This document shows positions 39,216 to 48,232 of a stretch of DNA of 64,000 nucleotides, in pieces. Source of the stretch: Bacteroidota bacterium (GTDB taxonomy: Bacteria; Bacteroidota; Ignavibacteria; Ignavibacteriales; Ignavibacteriaceae); assembly GCA_021824145.1 (NCBI GenBank), contig JAKALM010000007.1, positions 1 to 64,000 of the forward strand. Direction: 5' to 3'. How positions within the stretch are numbered: the first letter of the stretch is position 1; the number at the start of each line of letters is the position of its first letter. Under the pieces are notes generated by a model. It made no database searches. It was not told where the DNA came from and worked only from the letters and a program-made list of their open reading frames with translations. The position numbers and the translations under genes were made by a program.

Positions 39216-40436
39216 TTATTTTATCTCTATTATACAAAATAATCCATGCCCGCATCCAATTCCTTCCGGCAAATTCAATTCGAGATTCCTTAAAACACAA
39301 GCTAGCTGAGGCCCCATAACGCTAGCCCAAAAATTATCTACTGGAAAACGCTGCTGATTTCTAAAAAGCCAAGTTAGCATTTTTAACTCTTCTGAAAGAT
39401 CACTATCAGTTGTTTCAATTAATTCTTTAATTAAGGCATTATTATTCTCAATTAAAGCTTCACAAAGATTTACAACAGTATTCCATTTATTCTGATAAAA
39501 ATTAATTCTCTCCCATACTTTATTAAATTTTTCTTTATGGCAATCAAGAAAAGTAAATTCAGCCCTTAATTCATTTACTCTGCCTTCATAATCTCTATCA
39601 AAAAGTCTGTTTACTTGATAGCGTAATGCTTGGGGATGTGAATTGTAAAAGCCTGTATCGATATGCCTGCCTACAAGAATAGATCGGTCTCTTGTAGTAA
39701 TTTTTATTTGCCTTTTTAATTTAGCTGCAATTTTATTTATCGTTTCTTTCAACGAATCAGCATCCCAAAATTTTACATAATAAGATTCAGCTTCCTCAGT
39801 TCTTATTTTTTTAGGAAGATGCAGCCACGCCATATTGTACGGCAGCATCTCTTCTTTTGTCTCAGCCCAATAAGCTGGCCACTCCGGAGAGTATTTACCA
39901 AACAAATCTAATATCAGATAAGATTTTTCTGATGAATGCGTTATTACTTTCTCAATTAAGGTTTCTAATTCATCGCCAGTTAAATGTGAAGGTGAAGAAT
40001 ATGTTGACATATAAATATCAAATGGTTTTTCATTTATGAATAAATAATCTTTCGAAAGATCTGCTTTTATGAAGTTGATATTTTTTCGATCTCGATAAAT
40101 TTCTTTACCTTGCTTTATCATTGCTTCTGAAATATCCATACCTAAATAAAATTCAACTTGATCAGGAGTTAAAAGAAAATCTTTTTTAGTAGGTCTTTCT
40201 AAAGGAGAAATATGAGTTATCAATTCGAACGCTTCACCGCTTCCACAGCCAAAATCCGCAATCCTAATTTTTTCTTTAATACCAAGTAATTCAACTATTA
40301 CCGGCTTTAATAAGTTTTTAATTGATAAGTCTTCCCAATATTTTCTTACATTATCCTTCTTGCCAAACAAACCGCCGGTTTCACTTCCATAAAAACCTAG
40401 TTTTACTGCTGTTTCAAAAAATTCAGTTTTAATCAT
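39216..40436 (-). CDS. Class I SAM-dependent methyltransferase with unknown C-terminal domain
   Basis: A 406-residue cytoplasmic protein. The SAM-binding motif RIADFGCGSGEAFEL (about 57-71), the acidic loop FYLGMDISEAMIKQG (about 97-111) and the following INFIKADLSKDYLF give a Rossmann methyltransferase fold in the first 220 residues. The remaining 185 residues are helical, with many charged and aromatic residues, and are not recognised. The substrate is unknown. ATG at 40436 is chosen because AGGAG lies at the right distance; the GTG just upstream is too close to it. It stands alone, in a gene-poor region. Confidence 0.75.
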   Translation of the reverse strand: MIKTEFFETAVKLGFYGSETGGLFGKKDNVRKYWEDLSIKNLLKPVIVELLGIKEKIRIADFGCGSGEAFELITHISPLERPTKKDFLLTPDQVEFYLGMDISEAMIKQGKEIYRDRKNINFIKADLSKDYLFINEKPFDIYMSTYSSPSHLTGDELETLIEKVITHSSEKSYLILDLFGKYSPEWPAYWAETKEEMLPYNMAWLHLPKKIRTEEAESYYVKFWDADSLKETINKIAAKLKRQIKITTRDRSILVGRHIDTGFYNSHPQALRYQVNRLFDRDYEGRVNELRAEFTFLDCHKEKFNKVWERINFYQNKWNTVVNLCEALIENNNALIKELIETTDSDLSEELKMLTWLFRNQQRFPVDNFWASVMGPQLACVLRNLELNLPEGIGCGHGLFCIIEIK

Positions 40437-41010
40437 CACTTCTCCTTTTTAACTAATAATGATTTAGAAACTATATCATAATCATCTTGATGAAATTTTA
40501 TCAAGCTTTATTATGCTCAAATTTCAATTTAGAATATTCTTATTAGAATGACAATTCTAAAAAGAAGATTTGTGTTTAAATGGAGTTAATCGAAATTTGT
40601 TAAAATAAGAAAATGATTTCTAATCTCTTACCAATTACTAACTATCAAAGCTAACCACTTGGTTACTTAATGCTGGTATAATTGCAAAGCATGACAATCT
40701 TGGATATCGATATTATATGATAGTCGTATTTATTAAACAGAGCTGGCCTTCTCCTTGTAAACGTAAGCGATTTTTTTAAATGCTTTTTCAGTACAAGTTA
40801 TCATGTAAAATAAAAATCCAATTTACAACAAAATAGAACAACATAGTTTTCAAGACCATATACTCATAACCTTATTTAATTGAATCAACCTTATTAACAC
40901 AACTAAACCAAACACCACAATCTTGTCGACATATTTTATGTATTAACTATTTTTTATTTTCTTTGCCCAAGAATTATTTTATCCTAATGACTTTTAATCT
41001 ATATAAGAAA
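40437..41010. other. Gene-poor region with possible coding debris
   Basis: About 570 AT-rich bases without a convincing gene. The plus strand has one open stretch of about 45 codons ending in a TAA at 40777-40779 (containing NAGIIAKHDNLGYRYY), with no start codon or ribosome binding site. It may be the end of a decayed gene. No repeats or tRNA found. Confidence 0.4.
40442..40446 (-). promoter_or_regulatory. Ribosome binding site fixing the methyltransferase start
   Basis: AGGAG five bases before the ATG at 40436. It would be only two bases from the alternative GTG, so the ATG is preferred. Confidence 0.65.
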
Positions 41011-41685
41011 TTATGTGTTTTTTATTATAGATATCATTAGCCAAGGACTTTGTGAAATATATTTTTTCAGTTTTAATAATTTTTCGATATAAATAAAAAA
41101 TTCAATTAATAGATTATTTGAGTTTAGTTTAAAGGGAAGCCAATAGAATCCTTCAACTGTTTCTACCTTTAAAGTATATTTGCTTAAAAAAGAATTTATG
41201 TCCTCTAAACTATGATATTTGAAATAACTATGATCATTAAATCTATGATATAATTTTCTTAGAAAGAATCTCCAACTGTGGGTATTAATAGTTGAAAAAA
41301 TAAACCGTCCATTATTATTTAAAAGGTTATCAATTTTAGAAAAAAATAAATCCCAATCATTTATATAAATCAAAACCTCAATTGCAAGTATAATATCGTA
41401 TTTTAAGTCGGATTTATATTCCATAAAATTGCAGTGTACTGTTTGTATTTGAGAGTTTTTATTTGAAAGAATATCTAATGCTTCTTTATTGTTATCTAGA
41501 ACAGTAATTTCGTAGCCTAAATTATGAATAGGAATAGCAAACCTGCCAGAACCTCCTCCTACATCGAGTATTTTGCTATTAGGAATTAAAAACTTGTTAA
41601 TAAAACCATATTCAAAATTGAATTTATACTTTCCCATTCTATTATTATAAGAAATTGTGTTTGAGACATCCCATAAATAGCTCAT
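41011..41685 (-). CDS. SAM-dependent methyltransferase (UbiE/Methyltransf_11-like)
   Basis: A 224-residue class I methyltransferase. Motif I ILDVGGGSGRFAIP (about 39-52), the acidic residue at the end of the next strand (EITVLDNN) and motif post-I (DIILAIEVLIYINDW) are intact; the C-terminal part (about 140-224) is hydrophobic and rich in Phe, Lys and Ile. Its base composition is even lower in GC than that of the neighbours and it sits isolated between noncoding stretches, which suggests acquisition by transfer. Substrate unknown; similar genes often modify sugars or lipids in surface polysaccharide loci, but none is next to it. Start at 41685 is preferred because GAGG lies nine bases before it; another ATG is nine bases upstream. 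Confidence 0.7.
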   Translation of the reverse strand: MSYLWDVSNTISYNNRMGKYKFNFEYGFINKFLIPNSKILDVGGGSGRFAIPIHNLGYEITVLDNNKEALDILSNKNSQIQTVHCNFMEYKSDLKYDIILAIEVLIYINDWDLFFSKIDNLLNNNGRFIFSTINTHSWRFFLRKLYHRFNDHSYFKYHSLEDINSFLSKYTLKVETVEGFYWLPFKLNSNNLLIEFFIYIEKLLKLKKYISQSPWLMISIIKNT

Positions 41686-41694
41686 ATTTAACAT

Positions 41695-41698
41695 CCTC
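41695..41698 (-). promoter_or_regulatory. Likely ribosome binding site of the small methyltransferase
   Basis: GAGG lies directly before the ATG at 41694 but at normal distance (nine bases) from the ATG at 41685, which favours the later start. Confidence 0.4.
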
Positions 41699-42028
41699 AG
41701 TTATAAATAAATGATATTTCCTACCTTAGCTATTTGCCTACTTACATGTCCGGCTTTGGTTGATGCACTTAGTCGAATATCTAAGTTTCATTATGTTTGC
41801 TGTCTTACAATCTTTTTCTCTCAAATTTTTAATTTTATTTTTAGTTCTCTCTGTAAGATCACCCTAATCAACCCTGTATCTTAGTTCTATTCATACGATC
41901 AAACTTTCAGCGATTAAAACATAAGTAAAATAATTATATATGTAAATAATAAAATGGAATAAAGGTATAAGATTTATTTAGCTAAATATTATATCATAAA
42001 TACCATAGCCCTATACTTTAAAAACTTT

Positions 42029-42118
42029 CTACGGTGTCGGAGGAGCAGTTGGTGTATCATCGTTGTTACCTTTTCCTTTTGAAAGTCTATCAACAAATTG
42101 TGGAATGATACGCAGCAG
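42029..42118 (-). pseudogene. Possible C-terminal remnant of a lost gene
   Basis: An open stretch of 29 codons ending in TAG reads LLRIIPQFVDRLSKGKGNND and then DTPTAPPTP, which looks like a real charged and Pro/Thr-rich protein tail rather than random AT-rich translation. An in-frame TAA lies directly before it and no continuation is seen in other frames. I do not recognise the family. Confidence 0.35.
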
Positions 42119-42523
42119 TTAATCCCTTGTTAGATATACTTATTGAAAGTTCCTGTAATTAAGTGAAGTGCCGTAAATGAAAAGTAACCTCGATCGCTTT
42201 TTGTAATTTGATTATCCCGAACTTTTATAATACCCAAAATATTAATTATCACACTTATATTAATAAATTTAAGATCAACAAAAAGAACAAGAGATAGATT
42301 TTCGTCTTTTTCAATTGATAGCTTATTTAAATAAAAATTTTATTTCAAGAAGTGATTTGTTTTTTATATCCATTTACCTATTCTCCGATTCCCCATTTTT
42401 CAATCATTCATAATTCAAAATTCATCATTCCCTTTTTAATAATTCCAACATTCCATTCTTTCCAGCATCTAACATCAAGTACACATTTCCCATCTTCCAT
42501 TTTCCCGCCTCCTGCTTGCTGCG

Positions 42524-43489
42524 CTAAAACAACGCTCTCGCCTGCTCGTCTGCGTGGTAAGAGCTTCTTACAAGCGGAGAAGATTCAACAATCTTAAATC
42601 CCATCTTCAATCCTTCTTCCTTATAGAGTTTGAATTCATCAAGAGTAACAAACCGGTCCACAGGAAGATGCATTTTTGTTGGCTGTAAGTATTGCCCAAT
42701 AGTTAAAATATCACAGCCGTGATTGACAAGGTCATGCATCGTTTCAAGCACTTCATCATTTGTTTCGCCAATGCCTACCATTATTCCGCTTTTTGTTTTT
42801 AAGTATTTATCCTTAAACCATTTAATAAGAGCAAGACTTCTTTCATACTTTGCCTGCGGCCTTACAACATGATACAGCCTTGGTACAGTTTCAAGATTAT
42901 GATTTAAAATGTCAGGAGGATTTTTCATAATTATTTTAAAAGCATCAACAACACCTCTGAAATCGGGGATTAAAATTTCCACAGTTGTATCCGGCATACT
43001 TTCGTTAATCAGCTTAACAGTTTCCATAAAGATAGAAGCGCCGCCGTCTTTCAATTCATCTCGATTAACAGAAGTAATAACAACATGTCTAAGTTTTAAT
43101 TCTTTAACAGATTCTGCAACACGCCTTGGCTCATCAAGGTCAAGTTCGGTAGGCATTCCGGTTTTAACATTGCAGAAACCGCAGCTTCTAGTGCAAGTGT
43201 CTCCTAAAATCATAAACGTTGCAGTTCGGTGATTCCAACATTCAGCGATATTCGGACATCTTGCTTCTTCGCAAACTGTATGCAGGTGTTGATTCCTCAT
43301 CAAACCTTTCACATCGCTATAATTTTCACCTTGTGGCAATTTTACTTTTAGCCAATCAGGTCTTTTACCCAACGGCACTTTTACTTTTTCTATTTCTTCT
43401 TTGTATTCTCTTTGATGCTGATTGATTACCACTTTATTTTCCTTAACAATTGTTTCACTTATTGCAGGCAGAAGACCAACCTGATTCAC
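42524..43489 (-). CDS. lipA: Lipoyl synthase
   Basis: Radical SAM enzyme that inserts two sulfur atoms into protein-bound octanoyl groups. It has both cluster motifs: the auxiliary CEEARCPNIAEC and the radical SAM motif CTRSCGFCNV (CxxxCxxC), plus the C-terminal SSYHADE whose serine binds the auxiliary cluster. Length is 321 residues with a start at GTG 43489 overlapping the E2 stop; the first 40 residues are unusually long and may be trimmed. It sits in one operon with LipB, so the octanoylation and sulfur-insertion steps are encoded with the enzyme they modify. Confidence 0.93.
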   Translation of the reverse strand: MNQVGLLPAISETIVKENKVVINQHQREYKEEIEKVKVPLGKRPDWLKVKLPQGENYSDVKGLMRNQHLHTVCEEARCPNIAECWNHRTATFMILGDTCTRSCGFCNVKTGMPTELDLDEPRRVAESVKELKLRHVVITSVNRDELKDGGASIFMETVKLINESMPDTTVEILIPDFRGVVDAFKIIMKNPPDILNHNLETVPRLYHVVRPQAKYERSLALIKWFKDKYLKTKSGIMVGIGETNDEVLETMHDLVNHGCDILTIGQYLQPTKMHLPVDRFVTLDEFKLYKEEGLKMGFKIVESSPLVRSSYHADEQARALF

Positions 43490-45279
43490 ATTTCGTTTAT
43501 GCTAAAGCTTTCGAGAGTATCTTTAATAGATTTGAGAAATCTTCCGCCGAGCATACCATCAACTAAACGATGATCGTGTGAAAGTGTTAATGCCATTGTC
43601 GGTTTAATTGCAATTGTATCTGTTCCTTCAATTTCAACAACCACTGGCTTCTTAACTACGGTTCCAACTCCAAGTATTGCAACTTCCGGCTGATTGATTA
43701 TCGGAGTTCCGAAGATTGTTCCAAATACGCCGTAATTTGTTATTGTAAAAGTACCGTTGGTAATATCATCAGGAGTTAATCTTTTTGTTCTCGCTTTTTC
43801 AGCTAATTCATTTATTGATCGCGCAAGCCCGACAATATTTTTTTCATCTGCATTTTTAATGTTTGGAACAATTAAACCGTTTGGCTCCATTGCAACGGCA
43901 ATACCAAGATTGATGAATTTCTTTTTTACTATTGTTGTGCCGTCAATAGTTGCATTAACTAAAGGAAACTCCTTCAAAGCTTTTATACAAGCATGAGAAA
44001 CAAACGGCATGTATGTAAGTTTAATTCCTTGTTTCCTTTGAATTTCATCTCGGTTAGCTTTTAAGAAATTATAAATTCTCGTCATATCTACTTCAAGCAT
44101 AGCAGAAACGTGTACAGAAGTATCGCGGCTGTTTACCATGTGCTGCATAATTTTCTGCCGCACAATGTCCATCGGAATTCTTTCAACTTCTGAGGATGAA
44201 TATACCGCCTGTACTTTTGATGGTGTTACAGATGGTGAAGATAATACTTCTTGCTTTGTTTCATCAAATATTTGCTGCTGAGTTTCTCGAATATTTGTTT
44301 CTCCGGATTCTGATTTTGTATTATTTCTTTGTTCGATATAATTTAAAATATCTTTTTTAGTTACACGTCCTTCTAAACCTGTGCCTTTTATTTTTTCAAT
44401 CTCTTCAAAGCTAACGTTTTCTTTTCTGGCAATATTCAAAACTAATGGCGAAAGAAACTTTGAAGTACTTTTGTTTTTATTCAAAGAACTATTTCCCACT
44501 TCTTCCTCCTCAAGCGATGTTGCTTTAACAGAAGAAAAATTCTCATGCATTGAAGACGGTAATTCTTTTTTAGTTTTTTCTGCTTTAGTTTCTTTTTGCT
44601 GAACTTTTTTAACTTCAGGTTTTGGTTCACTTATCTGTGTTGTTTTTGCGGCAGTAGTTAATTTTGCAACAACAGTTCCAACTTCAACAGTTTCCTGCTC
44701 TGCTACTAAAATTTCTGAAAGTATTCCATCTGCTGGCGAAGGAACTTCGGTATCAACTTTGTCGGTAGAAATTTCAAATATTGTTTCGTCTTTTTTTACT
44801 TGCTCGCCGACTTTCTTATACCATTTAATAATTGTTCCTTCCATTACCGATTCGCCCATCTTAGGCATTTGTAAATCAATTGAGTCTGAAATGTTTGCTG
44901 AAGGACGAGTTGATTCTATCTTTTCATTCGAAAGAATGCTTTGAGTCTTATCTTCATGCTTAGATGATTCTTCAATTTTATTTTCTTCAACAGCTGGTTG
45001 ATGAACAACTTCTGGCTTTTGCTCACTTGAATCTTTTTTAATTTCTCCATTTGAATCGATAATTGCAACTACAGTTCCTACATCAACGGTATCACCTTCA
45101 TTAAAACGAATTTCAGATAATATTCCTTCCACTGGTGAAGGAATTTCGGTATCAACTTTGTCTGTGCTAATTTCAAAAATTATTTCATCTCTTTTAACAG
45201 CTTCACCTATTTTTTTATGCCATTTGAGAATCGTGCCTTCGCTTACACTCTCACCCATTTTGGGCATGACGATTTCCAT
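43486..45279 (-). CDS. 2-oxoacid dehydrogenase E2 with two lipoyl domains
   Basis: Acyltransferase core of a 2-oxoacid dehydrogenase, 597 residues. Two lipoyl domains (about 1-75 and 130-210) each carry STDKVDTE with the lipoylated lysine (Lys41 in the first). A peripheral-subunit-binding domain (about 285-325, LEGRVTKKDIL) and the catalytic domain with HRLVDG (570-575) follow. Glu/Lys/Thr-rich linkers join them. Which acid it uses (branched-chain, pyruvate or 2-oxoglutarate) cannot be told from E2 alone; the adjacent fused E1 resembles branched-chain types. It overlaps lipA by four bases. Confidence 0.92.
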   Translation of the reverse strand: MEIVMPKMGESVSEGTILKWHKKIGEAVKRDEIIFEISTDKVDTEIPSPVEGILSEIRFNEGDTVDVGTVVAIIDSNGEIKKDSSEQKPEVVHQPAVEENKIEESSKHEDKTQSILSNEKIESTRPSANISDSIDLQMPKMGESVMEGTIIKWYKKVGEQVKKDETIFEISTDKVDTEVPSPADGILSEILVAEQETVEVGTVVAKLTTAAKTTQISEPKPEVKKVQQKETKAEKTKKELPSSMHENFSSVKATSLEEEEVGNSSLNKNKSTSKFLSPLVLNIARKENVSFEEIEKIKGTGLEGRVTKKDILNYIEQRNNTKSESGETNIRETQQQIFDETKQEVLSSPSVTPSKVQAVYSSSEVERIPMDIVRQKIMQHMVNSRDTSVHVSAMLEVDMTRIYNFLKANRDEIQRKQGIKLTYMPFVSHACIKALKEFPLVNATIDGTTIVKKKFINLGIAVAMEPNGLIVPNIKNADEKNIVGLARSINELAEKARTKRLTPDDITNGTFTITNYGVFGTIFGTPIINQPEVAILGVGTVVKKPVVVEIEGTDTIAIKPTMALTLSHDHRLVDGMLGGRFLKSIKDTLESFSINEM

Positions 45280-45363
45280 TCTTAAACTCCTTAAATTTAA
45301 ATTTCAATTTATATAACCTCTTATGTTCCCTTTTCTTTGTGAATAAAAGATTAAGCTTGAGGT

Positions 45364-47493
45364 TCAAAACTCCAATAAATTTTTTATACCTTGATATATT
45401 TGTTCTCTATTTGGAAGAACTGCATTTTCCAATATTGGTGAATATGGAATATGACAATCTTTAGCTGCAATTCTTTTCACCGGTCCATCAAGAAATTGGA
45501 AACAATTATCAGAAATTCTTGCAGCTATTTCCGCTCCAAAACCAGCAGTAAATGTATCTTCGTGAATAACAATTGCTTTATTCGTTTTCTTAATTGAATT
45601 AAAAATTGTTTCCTCATCAAGAGGAATAATTGTTCTAATATCGATTATCTCAACAGAATAACCTTCGTTCTCAAGTTTTTTTGCAGCCAATAAAGAATCC
45701 CACATTGACACGCCATAAGAAACAACAGTAACATCTTCACCTTCACGAACTACTTTTGCTTTACCAAACGGGACCAAATAATCCGAGTCGGGTGAAGGAG
45801 TAGTTGCAAAACTTTGACGGTAGAGACCTTTATGTTCGCAAAATAAAACCGGATCATTCATTCTGCAAGCAGTTTTAAGCAAGCCTTTTGCATCTGCTGC
45901 GTTAGAAGGATACGCAATATAAATTCCCGGAATGTGGGCAAAAATTGATTCAATATTTTGGCTGTGATAAAGTCCGCCATGTATATAGCCGCCAACCGCA
46001 ACTCTAGCAACAACCGGTGAAGTCCATTCATTATTGGATCTATATCGAATTGAAGCAACTTCAGATTTAAATTGCATGAATGCAGGCCAGATATAGTCTC
46101 CAAACTGAATTTCAACAACTGGTTTTAATCCGTACATTGCCATTCCAGTTGCAACGCCAATTATACTTGCTTCGGCTAAAGGTGAATTAAAAACTCTTTC
46201 ACTTCCAAATTTTGTTGATAAACCTTTTGTTGCAGTAAATACACCGCCCTTTGTATCTGCCACATCTTCGCCAAAAACATAAATCTTATTGTTTCTTTCC
46301 ATCTCTTCATGAAGTGCATGATTTATTGCGTCAACCATAACGACAGGCTTGCCCGACGGTTTTGATTTTTCATACTCAAAACTTTCCTTTAATCCGCTTT
46401 CATCAAAAATATTTTTTGTCGCATTATCTGGATTCGGATCCTTCGCATGTGAAGCTTCTTCAGCCGCATTGTTTATTTCATTAATTACTTCTTTTTTAAT
46501 TTGTTCATATTCTTCTTTTGATATGATGCCGTTAGAAATTAATTTTTGAGATAATTTTTCTATTGGACATTTTTTAATTTCTTCTTCCAATTCTTTTGAA
46601 TCTCTATATTTTTTTTGATCATCGGAAGAAGAATGAGATAAAAGCCTAACAACATCTGCTTCAATTAAAGCTGGACCATTTCCATCTTTAATATATTTTA
46701 TAGCTTCCTGCACAATAGAAAAAGATTCTTCGAAATCAGTTCCATCAATTCTTTTATTAAATAAATTGTCATATCCTGTCATCATAGCAGAGATTGAATT
46801 TTCTTTTCCACCGCTTTGCTGTCCAACATGAACTGAGATTGCATATTTATTATTTTCAATTACAAAAAGTACGGGAAGTTTTTCTCGGCTTGCCCAATTT
46901 ACAGCTTCATGAAATTCACCTTGGCTAGTAGTTCCCTCACCGCTGCTGACGTATGTTATATTTCTTTCTCCTTTTTTTACCATCGCAAGTGCAGTACCAA
47001 CTGCATTAAGAAATTGCGTTCCTGTCGGGCTTGATTGTGTTGGTATATTTAATTTCTTTGAGCTCCAATGACACGGCAATTGTCTAGCACCAGTTGCCGG
47101 ATCATCTTCTTTTGCAAAACATTGAAGAAAAAATTCCAAAGGTTTAATTCCAGCAGATAAAATAACAGCAAGATCGCGGTAATAAGGATACAGCCAATCT
47201 TTATTTGGATCCAACGATAAACCAACTGCAGTTTGAATAGCTTCATGACCGGCACCGGCGATGTGAAAATAAGTTTTACCTTGTCTTAACAAGTTCATTG
47301 CTTTATTATCAATATTTCGAGATAAAAGCATTATGCGTAACGCTTTTAATAAAAAATCTTTTTCACTTAAAGGATTACTGCCAACAACCTCTTCATGTTG
47401 ATTTGATTTTCCGTTACTGCCTTGTGTTTTTAAATTTTCAGTCATAATCTGATTATTAGAAGACTCATTTTTTGATGAATTCTTTTTTGACAT
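45364..47493 (-). CDS. 2-oxoacid dehydrogenase E1, alpha and beta fused
   Basis: Thiamine diphosphate-dependent decarboxylase of 709 residues in which alpha (about 40-365) and beta (about 385-709) subunits, usually separate, are joined. The alpha half has the ThDP motif GEGTTSQGEFHE... ending IENNKYAISV, and SHSSSDDQKKYR resembles the phosphorylation-loop region. The beta half has VFGEDVADTKGGVF and IHEDTFTAGFGAEIAARI. Such fusions are known in Bacteroidota and often called 2-oxoisovalerate dehydrogenase-like, but the substrate is not certain. A low-complexity Asn/Ser/Lys N-terminus of about 38 residues precedes the fold. Confidence 0.9.
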   Translation of the reverse strand: MSKKNSSKNESSNNQIMTENLKTQGSNGKSNQHEEVVGSNPLSEKDFLLKALRIMLLSRNIDNKAMNLLRQGKTYFHIAGAGHEAIQTAVGLSLDPNKDWLYPYYRDLAVILSAGIKPLEFFLQCFAKEDDPATGARQLPCHWSSKKLNIPTQSSPTGTQFLNAVGTALAMVKKGERNITYVSSGEGTTSQGEFHEAVNWASREKLPVLFVIENNKYAISVHVGQQSGGKENSISAMMTGYDNLFNKRIDGTDFEESFSIVQEAIKYIKDGNGPALIEADVVRLLSHSSSDDQKKYRDSKELEEEIKKCPIEKLSQKLISNGIISKEEYEQIKKEVINEINNAAEEASHAKDPNPDNATKNIFDESGLKESFEYEKSKPSGKPVVMVDAINHALHEEMERNNKIYVFGEDVADTKGGVFTATKGLSTKFGSERVFNSPLAEASIIGVATGMAMYGLKPVVEIQFGDYIWPAFMQFKSEVASIRYRSNNEWTSPVVARVAVGGYIHGGLYHSQNIESIFAHIPGIYIAYPSNAADAKGLLKTACRMNDPVLFCEHKGLYRQSFATTPSPDSDYLVPFGKAKVVREGEDVTVVSYGVSMWDSLLAAKKLENEGYSVEIIDIRTIIPLDEETIFNSIKKTNKAIVIHEDTFTAGFGAEIAARISDNCFQFLDGPVKRIAAKDCHIPYSPILENAVLPNREQIYQGIKNLLEF

Positions 47494-47518
47494 TACAACC
47501 CTTCTAGGTTAATCATTT

Positions 47519-48214
47519 TTAATTACTCAATTTGATACTGCTTTTTGACAGTTCATCTTTTTGAATACTTTTTACAGTTTCATAGTTAAAAATTTTTTTG
47601 AAGTTCTGAACTAGTAAATCTTTAACTATGAAAATATCTACTTCACTTCCAGTTTCTTTTTGCAAAGATGTAACTCCCTTATCAGAAATACCACACGGAA
47701 TTATTCCAGAAAATAAAGCAAGGTTGGTATTAATATTAAATGCAAAACCATGCATTGTAATCCATCGACTAACTTTTATTCCGATTGCTGCAATTTTCCT
47801 ATCTTTAATCCACACTCCGGTATATTTGGGATTTCTTTCACCAATTATGTTATAGCTTCTGCAAGTTTGAATAATTGTTTCTTCCAATGCTCTTAAATAT
47901 TTATGAGTATCTTTTTGCCAATCATTTAAATCTATGATTGGATAACCAACAATTTGTCCCGGACCATGAAATGTTATATCGCCGCCTCGATCAATATCAT
48001 AAATAGAAATATTGTTTTTTGCCAGAAAGTCATCCGAGCTAATTAGATTTTTTTTATCTGCAACTTTTCCTAATGTATAAGTATTCGGATGTTCAAGTAA
48101 AAATAAAACATCTTGAATTTTTTTATTGTGTCTTAATTCAACAATTTCTTTTTGCAAATCCCAGGCTTCTTTGTAATCGATTAAGCCAAGATCGCAATAA
48201 ATTAATTCTCTCAT
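47519..48214 (-). CDS. lipB: Octanoyltransferase LipB
   Basis: Moves octanoyl groups from acyl carrier protein onto lipoyl domains, the step before LipA. It has RGGDITFHGPGQIVGYPI and the acyl-enzyme cysteine and lysine in PCGISDKGVTSL. Length is 231 residues. It sits between lpd and the fused E1, 25 bases before the latter. Confidence 0.94.
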   Translation of the reverse strand: MRELIYCDLGLIDYKEAWDLQKEIVELRHNKKIQDVLFLLEHPNTYTLGKVADKKNLISSDDFLAKNNISIYDIDRGGDITFHGPGQIVGYPIIDLNDWQKDTHKYLRALEETIIQTCRSYNIIGERNPKYTGVWIKDRKIAAIGIKVSRWITMHGFAFNINTNLALFSGIIPCGISDKGVTSLQKETGSEVDIFIVKDLLVQNFKKIFNYETVKSIQKDELSKSSIKLSN

Positions 48215-48232
48215 TATCTAGCTTTAATAATT

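Larger units (their letters stand above)
41686..42523. other. Gene-poor region downstream of lipA and upstream of the methyltransferase gene
   Basis: About 840 bases with no intact gene. It contains one likely pseudogene tail (42029-42118, minus). Its right end (42341-42523) is strongly pyrimidine-rich on the plus strand, with words like TTCATAATTC, CATCTTCCAT and ATTCCAACATTCC resembling region 1-394. No terminator hairpin for lipA is visible. Confidence 0.5.

Noticed and set aside
40641-40779. A 45-codon plus-strand frame as a real small gene
   Set aside because: It has no start codon or ribosome binding site and stops follow in all frames; at most it is debris.
42352-42597. Plus-strand reading frame over the end of lipA
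   Set aside because: It consists mostly of pyrimidine-rich low-complexity translation and overlaps lipA, which is clearly coding on the other strand.
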